Origin: Pseudogymnoascus destructans
Taxonomy: Eukaryota > Ascomycota > Leotiomycetes > Thelebolales > Thelebolaceae
Reading direction: 5' to 3'
Assembly (NCBI RefSeq): GCF_001641265.1
Contig: NW_020167536.1
Location: 620,001 to 684,000 of the forward strand
Length of the DNA: 64,000 nt
Shown here: positions 19,594-30,753 of the stretch, piece by piece
Position numbering within the stretch: position 1 is the stretch's first letter
Layout: every line of letters starts with the position of its first letter
Program-made: the position numbers and the translations under genes
Notes under the pieces: model-generated
Told to the model about the DNA's origin: nothing
Database searches by the model: none
What the model saw: the letters and a program-made list of their open reading frames with translations, nothing else

Positions 19594-20028
19594 ATGTTTA
19601 AAGTCAGTGGAAGCTATATTACAAACGATATACCAACTTCATTGCCACTAACAACGCCATTACCGATGCTCGACAAGCCTCTTCCTCCTTCGCGGGGATC
19701 CACTCCATCGTTACTTCTCAAGGCAGAGATCGAACACCTGCGGCAGCTTCTCGTCCACTACCATGAGGAGATCAGAGCAACGAAGGAACTAGTGAAGGGT
19801 ACATCTCAAGGGCTGGAACAGGCGGAGCTGTCATTCTTCAAGATGAAAGAAGAGGAGATGCGGATTCAGGGAGAGTGCGATGCATCTATGGCGACAGATA
19901 CCCGCATAGCTAGAGGCATCTGGAGAGGATGTACATGCCCGTCACACCAGGCTATCTACAACGGCTGGCCAACACACAACGCTGACCTAACAATCGCTCA
20001 ATGTATGAGAACATGCATGTACTGCTGA
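19594..20028 (+). CDS. Unknown 144-aa protein
   Basis: The ATG at 19594 opens MFKVSGSYITNDIPT, followed by a Pro-rich patch and a helical coiled-coil-like part (LLLKAEIEHLRQLLVHYHEEIRATKEL). The last ~40 residues contain six Cys/His in a low-similarity tail (CTCPSHQ...CMRTCMYC). Its first half is duplicated in inverse orientation at 18304-18580. There is no recognised domain. It could be a short transposon-borne gene or a broken host gene. Confidence 0.35.
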   Translation: MFKVSGSYITNDIPTSLPLTTPLPMLDKPLPPSRGSTPSLLLKAEIEHLRQLLVHYHEEIRATKELVKGTSQGLEQAELSFFKMKEEEMRIQGECDASMATDTRIARGIWRGCTCPSHQAIYNGWPTHNADLTIAQCMRTCMYC

Positions 20029-20323
20029 AGTGTTTTTAAAGGAGCAGCCGCGCTACGCACACACATAAAGAGAGTAAAGTATGCTCGAAAAAACCTAGGC
20101 GTATACCGGGAGACACGGGGAAAATACAGCTCGACCACTCCAGCCTGGACCTTTATCCCAATCCAACGATCAGTTTCTGAACTAATTCGCCCAGTAACTG
20201 CCCGAACGACTCTGTCCAATCCAGCAAAAACAGTGCCAATGCTGTAGCAAGTTTATGGTAGAACGCCAGGAGCTACAAACGTCCAGAATGTCAATTAAAT
20301 CGGACATACCCCTGAGGTGACTG
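20029..20323. other. Spacer, no gene recognised
   Basis: Non-coding sequence between the unknown ORF and the truncated 3' end of element C. No LTR of C was found here. Confidence 0.5.
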
Positions 20324-21133
20324 CTATCTATCAGCTGCGTACCTTCTAGTTGGTATTAAGCAGCGATTACAATAAATAGCTGTATCTGCACTCATAGATA
20401 CTTCAAATATTACATCCTCAGTTAACAACTTCAACTCACTTGACATCTGGATGGAGTCGTGGAAGGCGTTATTGTAGGTGAGCTCCGCAAAGTGAAGGAG
20501 CTCCACCCAATTGTCCTGGTGCTGGTTACAGTGGATCCGTAGGTAAGCCTCAATATTCTGGTTCTGCCTTTCAGTCTGGCCGTCGGATTGAGGGTGGAAG
20601 GCTGTAGACAGGTTACGCCGTACTTTGAGGTGGAAACAGAAAGCCGACCAGAAGTGGCACGTGAACACGCTGCCCCTGTCCGTTATGATCTCGGCCGGTA
20701 TTCCAAAGTCCTTAACCCAGTACGCAAGGAAAAGGCGCGACAGCTCTGGGGCTGTAATGGCCTTTCTACACGGTATATACTTGGATACCTTGGTGTAGCG
20801 GTCTACTATAACCAGAATTGAGTCTGAGGCCTTGGCTTGGCCTGTCTCTATGCTTGGGGGTAGGTCTGTGATGAAGTCCATACTTATGGATTCAAAAGGC
20901 TTTGAGGGCATCTTCAATGCCTGCATTTCGCCATATGGCCTGTGCTGTATGGGCTTGATACGTTGGCAACGATCGCAGCCCCGTACGTACTCTCTGGTCT
21001 CCTGGTCTAAGCCAGGCCAGTAGTATTTGCGTCGGATCAACTCTTGGGTCTTCTTGTACCCAAAGTGTCCAGCTAAGGGGTCGTCATGGCAAATCTTGAA
21101 GATTTCCATACGTACTGCCTGATTAGGAGGCAC
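20324..21133 (-). pseudogene. Element C integrase (truncated)
   Basis: Contains the zinc-binding H...H...C..C region (DPLAGHFGYKKT, CDRCQRIKP) and the integrase core with D in ISMDFITDLP, D in EIITDRGSVF and E in TAFHPQSDGQTERQNQNIE. After FAELTYNNAFHDS the similarity to integrases ends and unrelated residues follow to the stop, so the C-terminal part and chromodomain are lost. In element C it would insert the cDNA. An in-frame stop separates it from the RNase H frame at about 21197-21199. Confidence 0.85.
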
Positions 21134-21199
21134 GTAGGCCGCTCCCTTGAAGCGTAGGATGCCTGTATCGTCTACTCTCCAGCCTGAAGAGCCCTTCGC

Positions 21200-22057
21200 T
21201 CACACCGACCCCACGTCCTTGGCCCTGTAAACAGCGAGCTCGTCAGCCGCCTGAAGGGTTTTGATCAAGTCCGCCAAGGGTTCAGTCGTGGCACTATAGG
21301 CGCTCTCTCCCTGAGCCATAGCTTCTACCATGACTCGAGGGACAACGAGACCTGGACTCTTGGTGTCCTTATTCCGGTCTTCGCCCAATGTGACGCCAAC
21401 TTCTTGTAGGTCAGCCACTACCCGCCTGATCTGCGGGGCTTCTCCTGCCTGTATGGCTTTCTGGAGCTTGCTCTGAAGGGTAGGCAACATAACGTTCTGG
21501 CTACCCTTCTCTTCCTCGTAGTCTGGTCTTCTCGACGGCCTGTCTGCGGGATTCGTCTTTCCAGCCCGATAGGATATGTGGAAATCGTAGGCTGACAACA
21601 CCTGCACCCACCGCGCTTGCCTCCTTGTGAGGGCGGTGGTTTCCATGAAATATTTCAGGTTGTTGTGGTCCGTCAGGACCTCAACTGGGTGTTGGCTACC
21701 CTCTAGGTAATGCCTCCACTGTTCGAAGGATCTCACGATCGCCAGGAGCTCCTGGTCGTGGACCTCGTAGTTCAATTCGGCCGGTTCCAGCTTCTTGCTG
21801 TAGAACGCGACTGGGTGCCATACGCCCTTTCCTTCGAGCTGGTCTACAAACTGGGACAGGTTTCCAGCAAGGCCAAAGCCAGAGGAGTCCGTCTCCAGCC
21901 TGATTCTGCGGCTTGGATCAAAGTGGACCAGCGTTGGGGCTGTAGTGAAGGCTTCCTTCAAGCGGTCGAATGCGCCCTGCTGTTCTATGCCCCAGACAAA
22001 GGGTCCTGTTGGCTTTCCTGCCTTGGCCCCCTTCATGAGGCCAGTCAATGGGGCCAC
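21200..22057 (-). pseudogene. Element C RNase H region of pol
   Basis: Shows FDRLKEAFTTAPTLVHFDP, LETDSSGFGLAGNL, YEVHDQELLAIV, EQWRHYLEG and VLTDHNNLKYF, the standard order of Ty3/gypsy RT-connection and RNase H. It ends at a stop (TGA at 21200-21202) just before the integrase frame. Confidence 0.85.
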
Positions 22058-22523
22058 AACAGAGGATTATTGCTCAATAAAGCGCCGGTAGAAGTTGGCG
22101 AAGCCGAGGAATACCTGGACCTCTCGGTGGGTCCTTGGTATAGGCCACTCAGCTATCGCAGCAACCCGGTCGCTCTCCATGGCAACCCCTTCTGTTGTGA
22201 CGATATACCCAAGGAAGCTTACCTTACTTGGTATTGAACTCGCACTTCGAGAGCTTCACGTATAGGTTCGCCTCACGTAGGCGTCCTAACACCTCCCGTA
22301 CATGGTTGGTGTGATCCTCCTCCCTCTGAGAGTAAATAAGGATATCGTCTAGGTATACGACACATATAATGTCCTTCGAGAGTCTCGTTCATATAGGCTT
22401 GGAACGTGGCAGGCGCGTTGGCCAAGCCAAAAGGCATCACTTTGTACTCAAAGTGTCCGTAGCGAGTACGGAAGGCAGTCTTCCACTCGTCGCCTGGGCG
22501 AATACGGATCCTATGGTAGGCAT
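22058..22523 (-). pseudogene. Element C RT palm segment (broken)
   Basis: Minus-strand reading gives YHRIRIRPGDEWKTAFRTRY, FEYKVMPFGLANAP-like and CVVYLDDILIYS-like segments across frame changes. It joins the RT half at 23857 exactly at KLDIRNA once the 1.33-kb insertion (22524-23856) is removed. Confidence 0.75.
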
Positions 22524-23856
22524 TGTCATACTGACATTCGTTGCACTCAGTTTGCTATCAAACTCAAGAGCAAACTTGGAAATCTCCTCCTCAAACCTAC
22601 AAGTCACTATACATATTTTGGCTTATCACACCAACAACAAGAGCAATACTACTCAACGATTGCTACAACCATCTATGATTCATTACACGTCATCGCTCCT
22701 TAGTTACTGGGCCGATATTACCACATAGCATATCTCTACAACCCTCTATGATTCATTACATGACATCACTCATACTACCACATGATATATCTCTACCAAC
22801 TAGAGGCCTAGGAGCATGAACGATAGCTCTAAAAGCTCCTACGAACCTCTATGATTCATTACATGTCATCGCTCTTTAGTTACCCACAAGATTGGTTAAG
22901 TTATGACATAATTTGTCTATGACATAATTTGTCTATAGGGGTACTCTGACCTTGGACCTCCTTTTACTTCCTATAGGCTACGAACCTAAGAGATGGTTCT
23001 ATGGGATTCTCTTACGTCGACTACAGTTACCAAGCCTGGTAAGTCATGGAAAGTCTTGGAAAATGAAAGAACTACACTCCTTTAGCATAAATAGGATTGC
23101 CCTTTCCTTAAGAAAGGGCAAGCAGACAATACAGTAAATCGACTATCACATACTTCCACGTCTTTTCCAAGCTTCCAAGCATTCATCTTGTTACTCCTTG
23201 TTTCTGAAAAGTCAGTGAGGTGTTAACCTCTGACTTACCCCTGAGTTCCCAGACTCAACATTTGTTGCAACTTGTCTGAACCACTTCACTACATCACACA
23301 CCTGATTGCTGCGTTGTGGAATAGTCTAAGTGTTACGGCTATAGTAACATGATGTCATGGTTACAGGGCCAGGGCCTAGTAACGTGACGTGTGAGTCACA
23401 TAACGTGACGTGTGAGTCACAGTGGGAAGCGGGGTAGGCTGCCATGTGACGGGGCTAATGGATAGTTGCAGAAACTAGTGGATATTGGATAGTTGAGCTA
23501 TCCACGAACTATCCTGAATATCTAGCTATCCGCCAACTATCCAGATTACCCATGAGGCACGACGCCACTATATAAGTAGATAGTATTTCCTTAGATAGGA
23601 GCTTCGTGCTCAACTCAATACAGTATTTGTTATATACTAGTAACGTGTTACTTGAAGCCTTTGTGTCTAATCCCCTGCCTCCTCTGATAAGTAAACCTTT
23701 ACGCAAGAGAACCTCTGTGTCTTCTATCATTTAGAAGTCAGCGTTACACTAAGCTACGACCCTTTGGCTCTTTTTCCTAAGACAGTGTGTTGTCTTAGTA
23801 AATTCATCCCTTCCTTGGGTGGCTAGATTCTCACATCTGGTGCACCCACCATTACA
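22524..23856. repeat. Solo LTR of family D (about 910 bp) with a nested LTR
   Basis: Begins TGTCATACTGAC and ends CCACCATTACA, flanked by GGCAT at 22519-22523 and 23857-23861 (5-bp target duplication in C RT). A shorter inverse relative is at 47631-48185. Removing the nested LTR (23331-23748 plus CTAAG) leaves ~910 bp. Confidence 0.8.
23331..23748 (+). repeat. Solo LTR, A family variant (418 bp)
   Basis: Starts TGTTACGGC and ends CAGCGTTACA, with target duplication CTAAG at 23326-23330 and 23749-23753. The 3' two thirds match the LTR of element A; the 5' third is different and carries short TATCCA repeats. Confidence 0.9.
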
Positions 23857-24510
23857 GGCATTCCGGATGTCGAGCTTGGTGAAGCTCCTCGCTCCCTGGA
23901 GTCTATCTAGGGTCTCCGTGATCAACGGCAATGGGTGTCTATTCTTCACTGTAATGTTATTCAGACCCCTGTAGTCTACGCAAAGGCGTAGGCTGCCGTC
24001 CTTCTTCTGGACAAACAGAATAGGCGCGCCTGCTGGGCTCACGCTCCGTTGGATCCAGCCCTTTGTCTCGCTCGATTCTGAGGTCAGGGCCAGGACAAAG
24101 GTGGCGTCACCTTCGTCTAGGCCCTCTATATCCGCAACTACTGCCTTCGCTATATCGAAGGGGTGGCGCCAGATCTGGGTCCGCCAATCAATCTGGGGGT
24201 TGACCTGTACAATCCAGTCCATTCCAAGGATAATATCCACCCCTGGGGTGTCCATGGAAAGGAGTGTCTGGTTGATGGTCGACTCCCTTCGAAAGTGGTC
24301 CTGGGCCCTAACTTTTGTGGTTGCTGTCCCGTATATGACGACTTCTTTGCCATCGACAGCCTTCACTCGGGGTGGGCCTTTATCTCGGCACTCGAGGCCT
24401 ACGTACTTCGCAAAAAGAGGGTGGATCGTTGATGCGTCCGACCCTGAATCGAGGAGGGCCTTGGCCTTGTGCCAGGTCGGCCCTACCTGTAGCTCCACGT
24501 CGATTTCCAT
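23857..24510 (-). pseudogene. Element C protease and RT N-terminus
   Basis: Has the aspartic protease signature LLDSGSDASTIHP and DIILGMDWI, then RT fingers GAPILFVQKKDGSLRLCVDYR and FTKLDIRNA, where the D solo LTR interrupts it. The linker between protease and RT is shorter than usual, so part may be deleted. Confidence 0.85.
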
Positions 24511-24807
24511 CCTTTTTCTAGGCGTAAGTCGTGGAGCTCCAGCTGGGAGTCACTCCTTCTTCTGGATATCCAGTTTCCTCACCCCAAGGCCTGTATATTG
24601 GCCCTGGCTACGGCATTCCTTCGCGAAATGGCCTGCCTTGCCACAGTTGTAGCAGCTCCCGCTTGGAGCTGGCCTTGGGTCCCTGCTCTGGGTAGGTGTC
24701 TGCCCTCTTGTTGTAGGCTGGTCTAGATTCTGGCGTCTGTTTCAGGGAAGGGTTCTCTCTCCTGGGGTGGTGGACCGAGATCCCCGGTTGCTGCTGAAAC
24801 TGCCCCT

Positions 24808-25622
24808 TCAGTTCAGGAAGTTGCCCTGAGGGGAGCTTCTTCCCTCCTTAGGCTTGTCTGAGGTAGGAGCCTTCTCTGTGACCCAACGGTTGGTCATTTC
24901 CAGCATCGCTAGGATATTGACGACAGCCTCCCTGTGGGTGGAGGAACGCTCGGCGTACCCTCCCTCAAGGAGCCGCTGCCTCATATCTGGGTGGATCTTC
25001 GTCAGGAGGTGGGTGGTCCTTTGGGACTCAGTATATGGTTCCATTTCCCGTTCCAATTCCTCAAGGTACGTGACGAACTTACGGATACCCTGTCCCTTGT
25101 GCTGGTGGGCACCGTTATACTTAAGGGCCGCAATACGCTGTCGGTTGGCTGGGTCAACGTGGAGGTCGCGGAGGAACTCCTCGAACCCAGCGATATCCAA
25201 GGGGTCTGCGAAGCCCTCATCCTGGGAGGCACAGCGGTTGTCCCATTCCTTCATAGGGTCGCCCTCGAGGTATTGGGCTGCGAAGGCCACCTTGGATTGT
25301 TCGGTCGGAAACATCCTAGGCTGGTACCGGAAACAGGCGTCGATTGAGGCCATGAATTCGTTGAGCTCCCTAGCCGACTCGCCCTTGTAGACCTTGGGGT
25401 CCTTGACCCTTCCGAAGGGTCTGTGGGCTGGCGTCGTCTCTGTCGACAGAGTAGAGGCTGTTTCCTGGGCTTCCTCGTCTGGAGGATTCTCCCACTGTTC
25501 CTCGCTGTCCTGGTGTCGCCTCTTCCGGCTTTCCTCTCGTATCCGGGCCTGCCTTTCCGCGAAGAGCCTCACTTCTTTGGGGTAGGCGCTATAGTCTTCG
25601 CCGTGCGACTGTCGGAATACTT
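24808..25622 (-). pseudogene. Element C gag, C-terminal part
   Basis: Retrotransposon gag with FGRVKDPKVYKG, FRYQPRMFPTEQSKVAFAAQYL and a helical capsid-like region. A CCHC-type knuckle is suggested further along the strand (about 24650-24590) in another frame. The N-terminus was separated by insertion of element A at the GGAGG target (25623-25627) and now lies at 35797-35995. Joined, the frame runs MEEALQVFRQSHGEDYSAYP without a break. Confidence 0.85.
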
Positions 25623-25627
25623 GGAGG

Positions 25628-26102
25628 TGTTACGACGGAACAAGAAGGCTGGCCAACTACAGGACAGGAAGGAGGGAGGTCGCATGAGACCGGCCCTGGT
25701 GCCTGGAGGGGCAGCGGGGAATAGTAGTTCCGAAAGTATCACGTGACGGACTCGCAGGATGATGAGAAGAGTCCTAAGAGTCCAGGACTCCGAGGACTCG
25801 AGTGAGTTCCCAGGAGTCCACTAGGCACGTGACGGACTCGCAGGATGATGAGAAGAGTCCTAAGAGTCCAGGACTCCAAGGACTCGAGTGAGTTCCCAAG
25901 AGTCCACTAGGCACGACGCCACTATATAAGTAGATAGTATTCCCTTAGATAGGAGCTTCGTGCTCAACTCAATACAGTATTTGTTATATACTAGTAACGT
26001 GTTACTTGAAGCCTTTGTGTCTGATCCCCTGCCTCCTCTGATAAGTAAACCTTTACGCAAGAGAACCTCTGTGTCTTCTATCGTTTAGAAGTCAGCGTTA
26101 CA
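25628..26102 (+). repeat. 5' LTR of element A (475 bp)
   Basis: TGTTACGACGG...CAGCGTTACA. Target duplication GGAGG is at 25623-25627. It contains a direct repeat of about 100 bp (25735-25830 and 25831-25910 regions, CACGTGACGGACTCGCAGG). The partner LTR at 35996-36470 is inverted and looks identical. Confidence 0.95.
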
Positions 26103-26148
26103 CTTTGAGCACCACTTCTACGAGGTACCGGCTTACACACAAAGCAAC

Positions 26149-27927
26149 ATGTCTGTCGTCAGTTCGAAGGGGAAAACCCCCACCACGCCAACTTCGTCTC
26201 AGAGGTCTAAGCCTGAGAATGAAGAGATGCCCGACGCACCCACCGTCAATGAACTCAAGGAAACTCTACGCGTCAAGTTGCCCGACACTTACTCCGGCAA
26301 CCGAAAGGAACTTGAGGTGTTTTTGCTACAGGTCGAACTGTACCAGCACTTCAATGACGAGAAGTTTCCCACCCAGGAGAGCTATGCCCTGTGGACTGCG
26401 TCCTACCTTAGGGGGGAAGCCCTGCGATGGATCGAACCATTCCTCAAGGACTATTTCAAATATGAAAGTACCAATGGAAGCATGACAACTACGCAGACTA
26501 TGTTTGGCAGCTGGAATGGATTCTGTAAGGAAATCCGACGCATGTTCGGAGACATCGATGAGATTAAGACCGCAGAAGACCATCTGTTTGCACTTAAGCA
26601 GACTGGCAGCACCCTCACATACTCCACAGAATTCCAGAGATACGGCAATCAGACAGGATGGGACGCCAGCGCACTCATCAGCCACTACCGACGTGGGCTG
26701 AAGAGCCATATACGTATGGAACTTGCCCGTTTGGAACAACAACCAACGGACATGGTAGCGCTAATCGAACATACGGTCCGAATCGACAATCGACTATACG
26801 AATTCCAGAAGGAACGTCGGACCTATGACAAGCCCAAGAAAAGTTACCCCTACCGGGGAAACGAGGGCAGACGACGGGATCAACACCCGCGAGACAACCG
26901 TTGGTCGGACCCAATGGAACTTGATGCCACGTTCAAACCTGGACGACCCCGTGACCCTAAGAAAGACAGACAATTCAAGGAACGACTCTGTTTTAACTGC
27001 GACAAGCCAGGCCACATGGCCCGAGACTGCAGACAGCCAAAGAAAGGGAACGGCGGACGCAAAGTCGGCAAGCAACTTAACGCCACCTGGACAGGACAGT
27101 TGAACGCAACGTTTGTGAGCAAACAGGACTGGGGAATAAACGGCGAAAGCACCCCAGAAGACGAGAGCTCAGACGAAGGGTCGGAGGCGGAATCGTTCAC
27201 CGTCTCGGAACAGGAGACCTTCAATGAACTCGCACCTACGGAACCAATGAGTCCACGGTGCAAGAGCGTAGTAAGACGCATGGCAAAACACGCCCACGCG
27301 AAGATTAGGGCCGAACGAGACAAGCCCAGCGGCCAGAGGAGAATCCCCATGCTTAAGGGCATCTACGGGAACCTGTTACAGGAACTTCCGTTAAAATGCA
27401 AGGTGGACGACTGCAAGAATGACCTCTGGAGATACTACGACCAACTAACGAATACCCGCAGGCTGCTTGGCACGTCCCAAGACGTAGCTAAGTTGGAAGC
27501 CCAAGAAGCGGAAGAACTGGAGAAGGATGTCGAGCATATGGCTAAACTGAAGTATATGAAAAGCGTCAAACTTTACTACCAGGACCGCAGGAGAGCCCTG
27601 AAGAAGTATGACGAGAAAGCCAGAGATATGCTCCGACGGGAAAATGCGAGACCCACTCCACGCATCGAAAGGAGAGCCATGGAGCAACTAGACACGTTCT
27701 CCACGCCTCCGAGGGAAGATAGTGCATGGGTGAGAGGACAGTGGGAACTATCAACGACAGACGCAACAGAGACTGATCATCCCTGGCACGCGTATGTCTA
27801 CTGGGAGTATTGCAGCGAAGATGACTGCAAGCTCCACTGGAAAAAGAAACACCAGAATCAGTTGTTTCCCCGATCCTCGCCCAGGATACACTTCAGAGAC
27901 GCAGAGCAAGTTCACGCCCTCAGGTGA
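26149..27927 (+). CDS. Element A gag polyprotein, 592 aa
   Basis: The ATG at 26149 (AACATGTCT) starts the Gag of element A. A capsid-like helical domain (residues ~45-230: VKLPDTYSGNRKELEVFLLQ, ALRWIEPFL) is followed by a CCHC knuckle CFNCDKPGHMARDC (residues ~281-294). A long charged C-terminal region runs beyond that. Gag forms the virus-like particle and packages the element RNA. No internal stop is present. The pol frame begins at 28164 in the -1 frame relative to gag, about 240 bp later, so pol expression would need frameshifting or a separate start; the linker has stops in the gag frame. Near-identical LTRs and intact gag argue for a young insertion. Confidence 0.9.
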   Translation: MSVVSSKGKTPTTPTSSQRSKPENEEMPDAPTVNELKETLRVKLPDTYSGNRKELEVFLLQVELYQHFNDEKFPTQESYALWTASYLRGEALRWIEPFLKDYFKYESTNGSMTTTQTMFGSWNGFCKEIRRMFGDIDEIKTAEDHLFALKQTGSTLTYSTEFQRYGNQTGWDASALISHYRRGLKSHIRMELARLEQQPTDMVALIEHTVRIDNRLYEFQKERRTYDKPKKSYPYRGNEGRRRDQHPRDNRWSDPMELDATFKPGRPRDPKKDRQFKERLCFNCDKPGHMARDCRQPKKGNGGRKVGKQLNATWTGQLNATFVSKQDWGINGESTPEDESSDEGSEAESFTVSEQETFNELAPTEPMSPRCKSVVRRMAKHAHAKIRAERDKPSGQRRIPMLKGIYGNLLQELPLKCKVDDCKNDLWRYYDQLTNTRRLLGTSQDVAKLEAQEAEELEKDVEHMAKLKYMKSVKLYYQDRRRALKKYDEKARDMLRRENARPTPRIERRAMEQLDTFSTPPREDSAWVRGQWELSTTDATETDHPWHAYVYWEYCSEDDCKLHWKKKHQNQLFPRSSPRIHFRDAEQVHALR

Positions 27928-28163
27928 AGCCAGTCTGAAGGGGACTTGCCTATCAAAAGCGAACAGGTATACGAGAAATACCCACATCTGCTAGATGAAG
28001 CAGAAGAGCGAGGGAAACGATCTCCCCAAGGACCACCATTGGAAACGGATGAATACTATCCTTCCTCGGACGAGTCAAAAAACTAGGAGTCCTCGACGGT
28101 AGGCCACCGGCGAGCGACACGAAGAGGCCTAGTACAGACCAGCTATGCGCCACGACGGGCAGC

Positions 28164-30096
28164 ATGCAACTATATGTGGTCACTAAGATACAACAGCGAC
28201 ACCTCCGAGCAATGATTGACTCAGGAGCGACGGGCAACTTTATGACAAAGAAAGTAGCAGACACGCAAGGTTTCAAGACGCAATTGAAAACCGAACCATA
28301 CCCGTTAATGGTCGTAGATGGAGAGCCCATCTCGACTAATGAAGGAATGGTGACCCACGAAACGGTCCCATTGGAAATGGTCATGCTACACGGGCACAAG
28401 GAAACGATTCAGTTTGACATCGTGCACATGGACAACCATGCGTGCATCCTTGGTATGCCATGGCTCAAGAAACACAACCCCCAGATCGACTGGTGGAACG
28501 AGAAAGTTGTGATGAGCCAGTGCGCATGTGAACAACGGACGGACACGCGACAACGGGAGAAACCCTCCCAGGGCCGGAAGGAGTTATGTGCAACCTCCGA
28601 GCTCGATGACCTAGCCCAGGCATCCTCACCGACGAGTATACCGGTGGAGTACAAGGAATACGAGCAATTATTCCAGGAAGGCCCTAAGAATGAGGCGCTT
28701 CCTAAGCACCAACCATGGGATCACGAGATACCTTTGGAGAAAGACAAGAGTCCACCGTTCGGACCAATATATCAGCTATCGGAAAAGGAGCTGAAGGTAC
28801 TTAAGGAGTACATTGATGATAACCTAGCAAAAGGATTCATCAAACCATCCACATCACCCGCAGGAAGTCCGGTGCTTTTCGTACCAAAGAAAGACGGCTC
28901 CCTACGGTTATGTGTGGACTATCGAGCATTGAACAACATCACAATCAAGGACAGGTATGCCCTGCCGTTAATCAACGAACTACACGATAGATTTCAAGGA
29001 GCAAAGATCTTCAGTAAGCTAGATCTGCGAGGAGCATACAACCTGATCCGAATCAAGGCTGGGGAAGAGTGGAAAACAGCATTCCGCACCCGCTATGGCC
29101 TATTCGAGTATCAAGTCATGCCCTTTGGGCTAACAAATGCACCCGCATCTATGCAACGACTGATGAATGATGCTTTGCACGAATACTTAGACATCTTTAC
29201 CATTGTCTACCTAGACGATGTCCTGGTGTATTCAGCAACCAAGGAGGAGCATGTCAAGCATGTCAAACTCGTCCTGAAGAAACTAAAGGAGTACAGCTTA
29301 CTCCTCAAACCAGAGAAGTGCGAGTTCCATAAAAACCAAGTCGAATTCTTGGGTTACATTATTGGAACGCACGGCATCAAGATGGACCAAGCAAAAGTAA
29401 CGGCAGTGTTGGAATGGCCAACACCGACCACGGTCAAGGAAGTGCAAGCCTTCCTAGGCTTCGCCAACTTCTACCGAAGATTCATCTCGGGATATTCCAA
29501 GGTAGCTCAACCACTCACGGAGCTTACCAGAAAGGATCTCGAATTCAAATGGACGGACAAGGCAGAGGCTGCTTTCCAGGAACTTAAGACGAAGTTCACG
29601 GAAGCACTTATCCTTGCTACATTTGACCCTGCAAAGAAGATCATCCTCGAAACGGACTCTTCTGACTTCGCAATTGGAGCATGTCTGAATCAACCAGACG
29701 AGAACGGTAAGTTCAAACCAATCGCGTACTACTCTAGGAAACTGTCACCCGCGGAACTCAATTACGACATCCACGACAAGGAGCTACTGGCTATTGTCGT
29801 TGCCTTTGAGCAGTGGCGAGTATATCTTGAGGGATCCACCTACCCTGTGCAGGTATGGACGGATCACAAGAACCTCATATACTTCACCACAACCAAGGTT
29901 TTAAACTGCAGACAAGTCCGCTGGGCAGAAACCCTCGCAGCCTACAACTTCACGATAACCTATCGCAAGGGCTCCGAGAATGCAAGAGCAGACGCTCTCA
30001 GCAGACGGACCGACTACGCCGGCCCAAAGGAAGAAAGACCTAGAGAAATTCTGAAGAAAACAGATGCAGGAATACAGTACAACGAGTTACTAGCGA
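28164..30096 (+). pseudogene. Element A pol, 5' half (protease-RT-RNase H), cut by element B
   Basis: Order is protease (AMIDSGATGNFM), RT (VLFVPKKDGSLRLCVDYRA, FSKLDLRGAYNLI, VMPFGLTNAPASM, IVYLDDVLVYS) and RNase H (LETDSSDFAIGACL, VWTDHKNLIYF, NARADALSRR). All catalytic aspartates are present. The frame ends at YNELLA because element B inserted here (target duplication AGCGA, 30092-30096). The rest of pol is at 37006-38530 on the minus strand, displaced by the inversion; rejoined the frame reads ELLATISVIKD. Confidence 0.93.
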
Positions 30097-30397
30097 TGTA
30101 AGGATGCCTCCTTACTCGGGGTAGTTACGGCCGTCACGTGGCGCCATCGAGACTCGGGGCCGTTACGGGTCAGTCGCGACTGACAGCCTTAGGCACATAA
30201 CGTAAGGAAGCCTTAGGCAAACAGGGAGCTAGCTGAGTCGGAGCGGTTTCGGGTATTTTAAGGGAACAGCCATACAGGGTGACACCTTCATCTTTTTTGT
30301 ATCCTTCGTAGTAGACCTATAGGATAGAATACAGCATCACCTCCGACTCGCACTCCCATATGCACCTACGGAGAGCCGTATTCCCTGTGTCCTTACA
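30097..30397 (+). repeat. 5' LTR of element B (301 bp)
   Basis: TGTAAGGATGCC...CTGTGTCCTTACA. The partner at 38531-38831 is inverted and differs by about one base where compared. Target duplication AGCGA is at 30092-30096 and, complemented, at 38526-38530. Confidence 0.95.
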
Positions 30398-30753
30398 TTA
30401 TACAAAAAAGATCACGCCTGCCGGGGACGGCCGTACTTAAATAATATCCCACAACGGAACGACTCAGGAGAACTGTCGAAACACCACCGACCGCGACTCA
30501 GTGACATTTCGAAGTAGAGACCTGACGACTTCAAATAGCCGTGACCCCAGAGAACTCACGGACAACCAGTGGATCAGGGTTTGATCCTGCAGAGCAAGCT
30601 GGTAAAGTCGCCGACGCGTTGGCGCCGAATAGGATACGAGATCCTTAAGAACCCCCTCAAGCACAGAGGCAATTGTGAACAAGAGTGTTGATAGCTACGA
30701 GCTACCGGAAGTCAAACTCTTTCGTATCGACACTGATACACTCCCGAACCAAT

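Larger units (their letters stand above)
20324..25627 (-). mobile_element. Ty3/gypsy element C (3' truncated), gag-pol on minus strand
   Basis: From high to low coordinate: gag (25622-24808), protease-RT (24510-23857), a solo LTR insertion (22524-23856), rest of RT, RNase H (22057-21200), integrase (21133-20440). Its 5' LTR and gag N-terminus now lie at 35544-35995 because of the inversion. The 3' LTR and the integrase C-terminus are missing. Confidence 0.85.
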
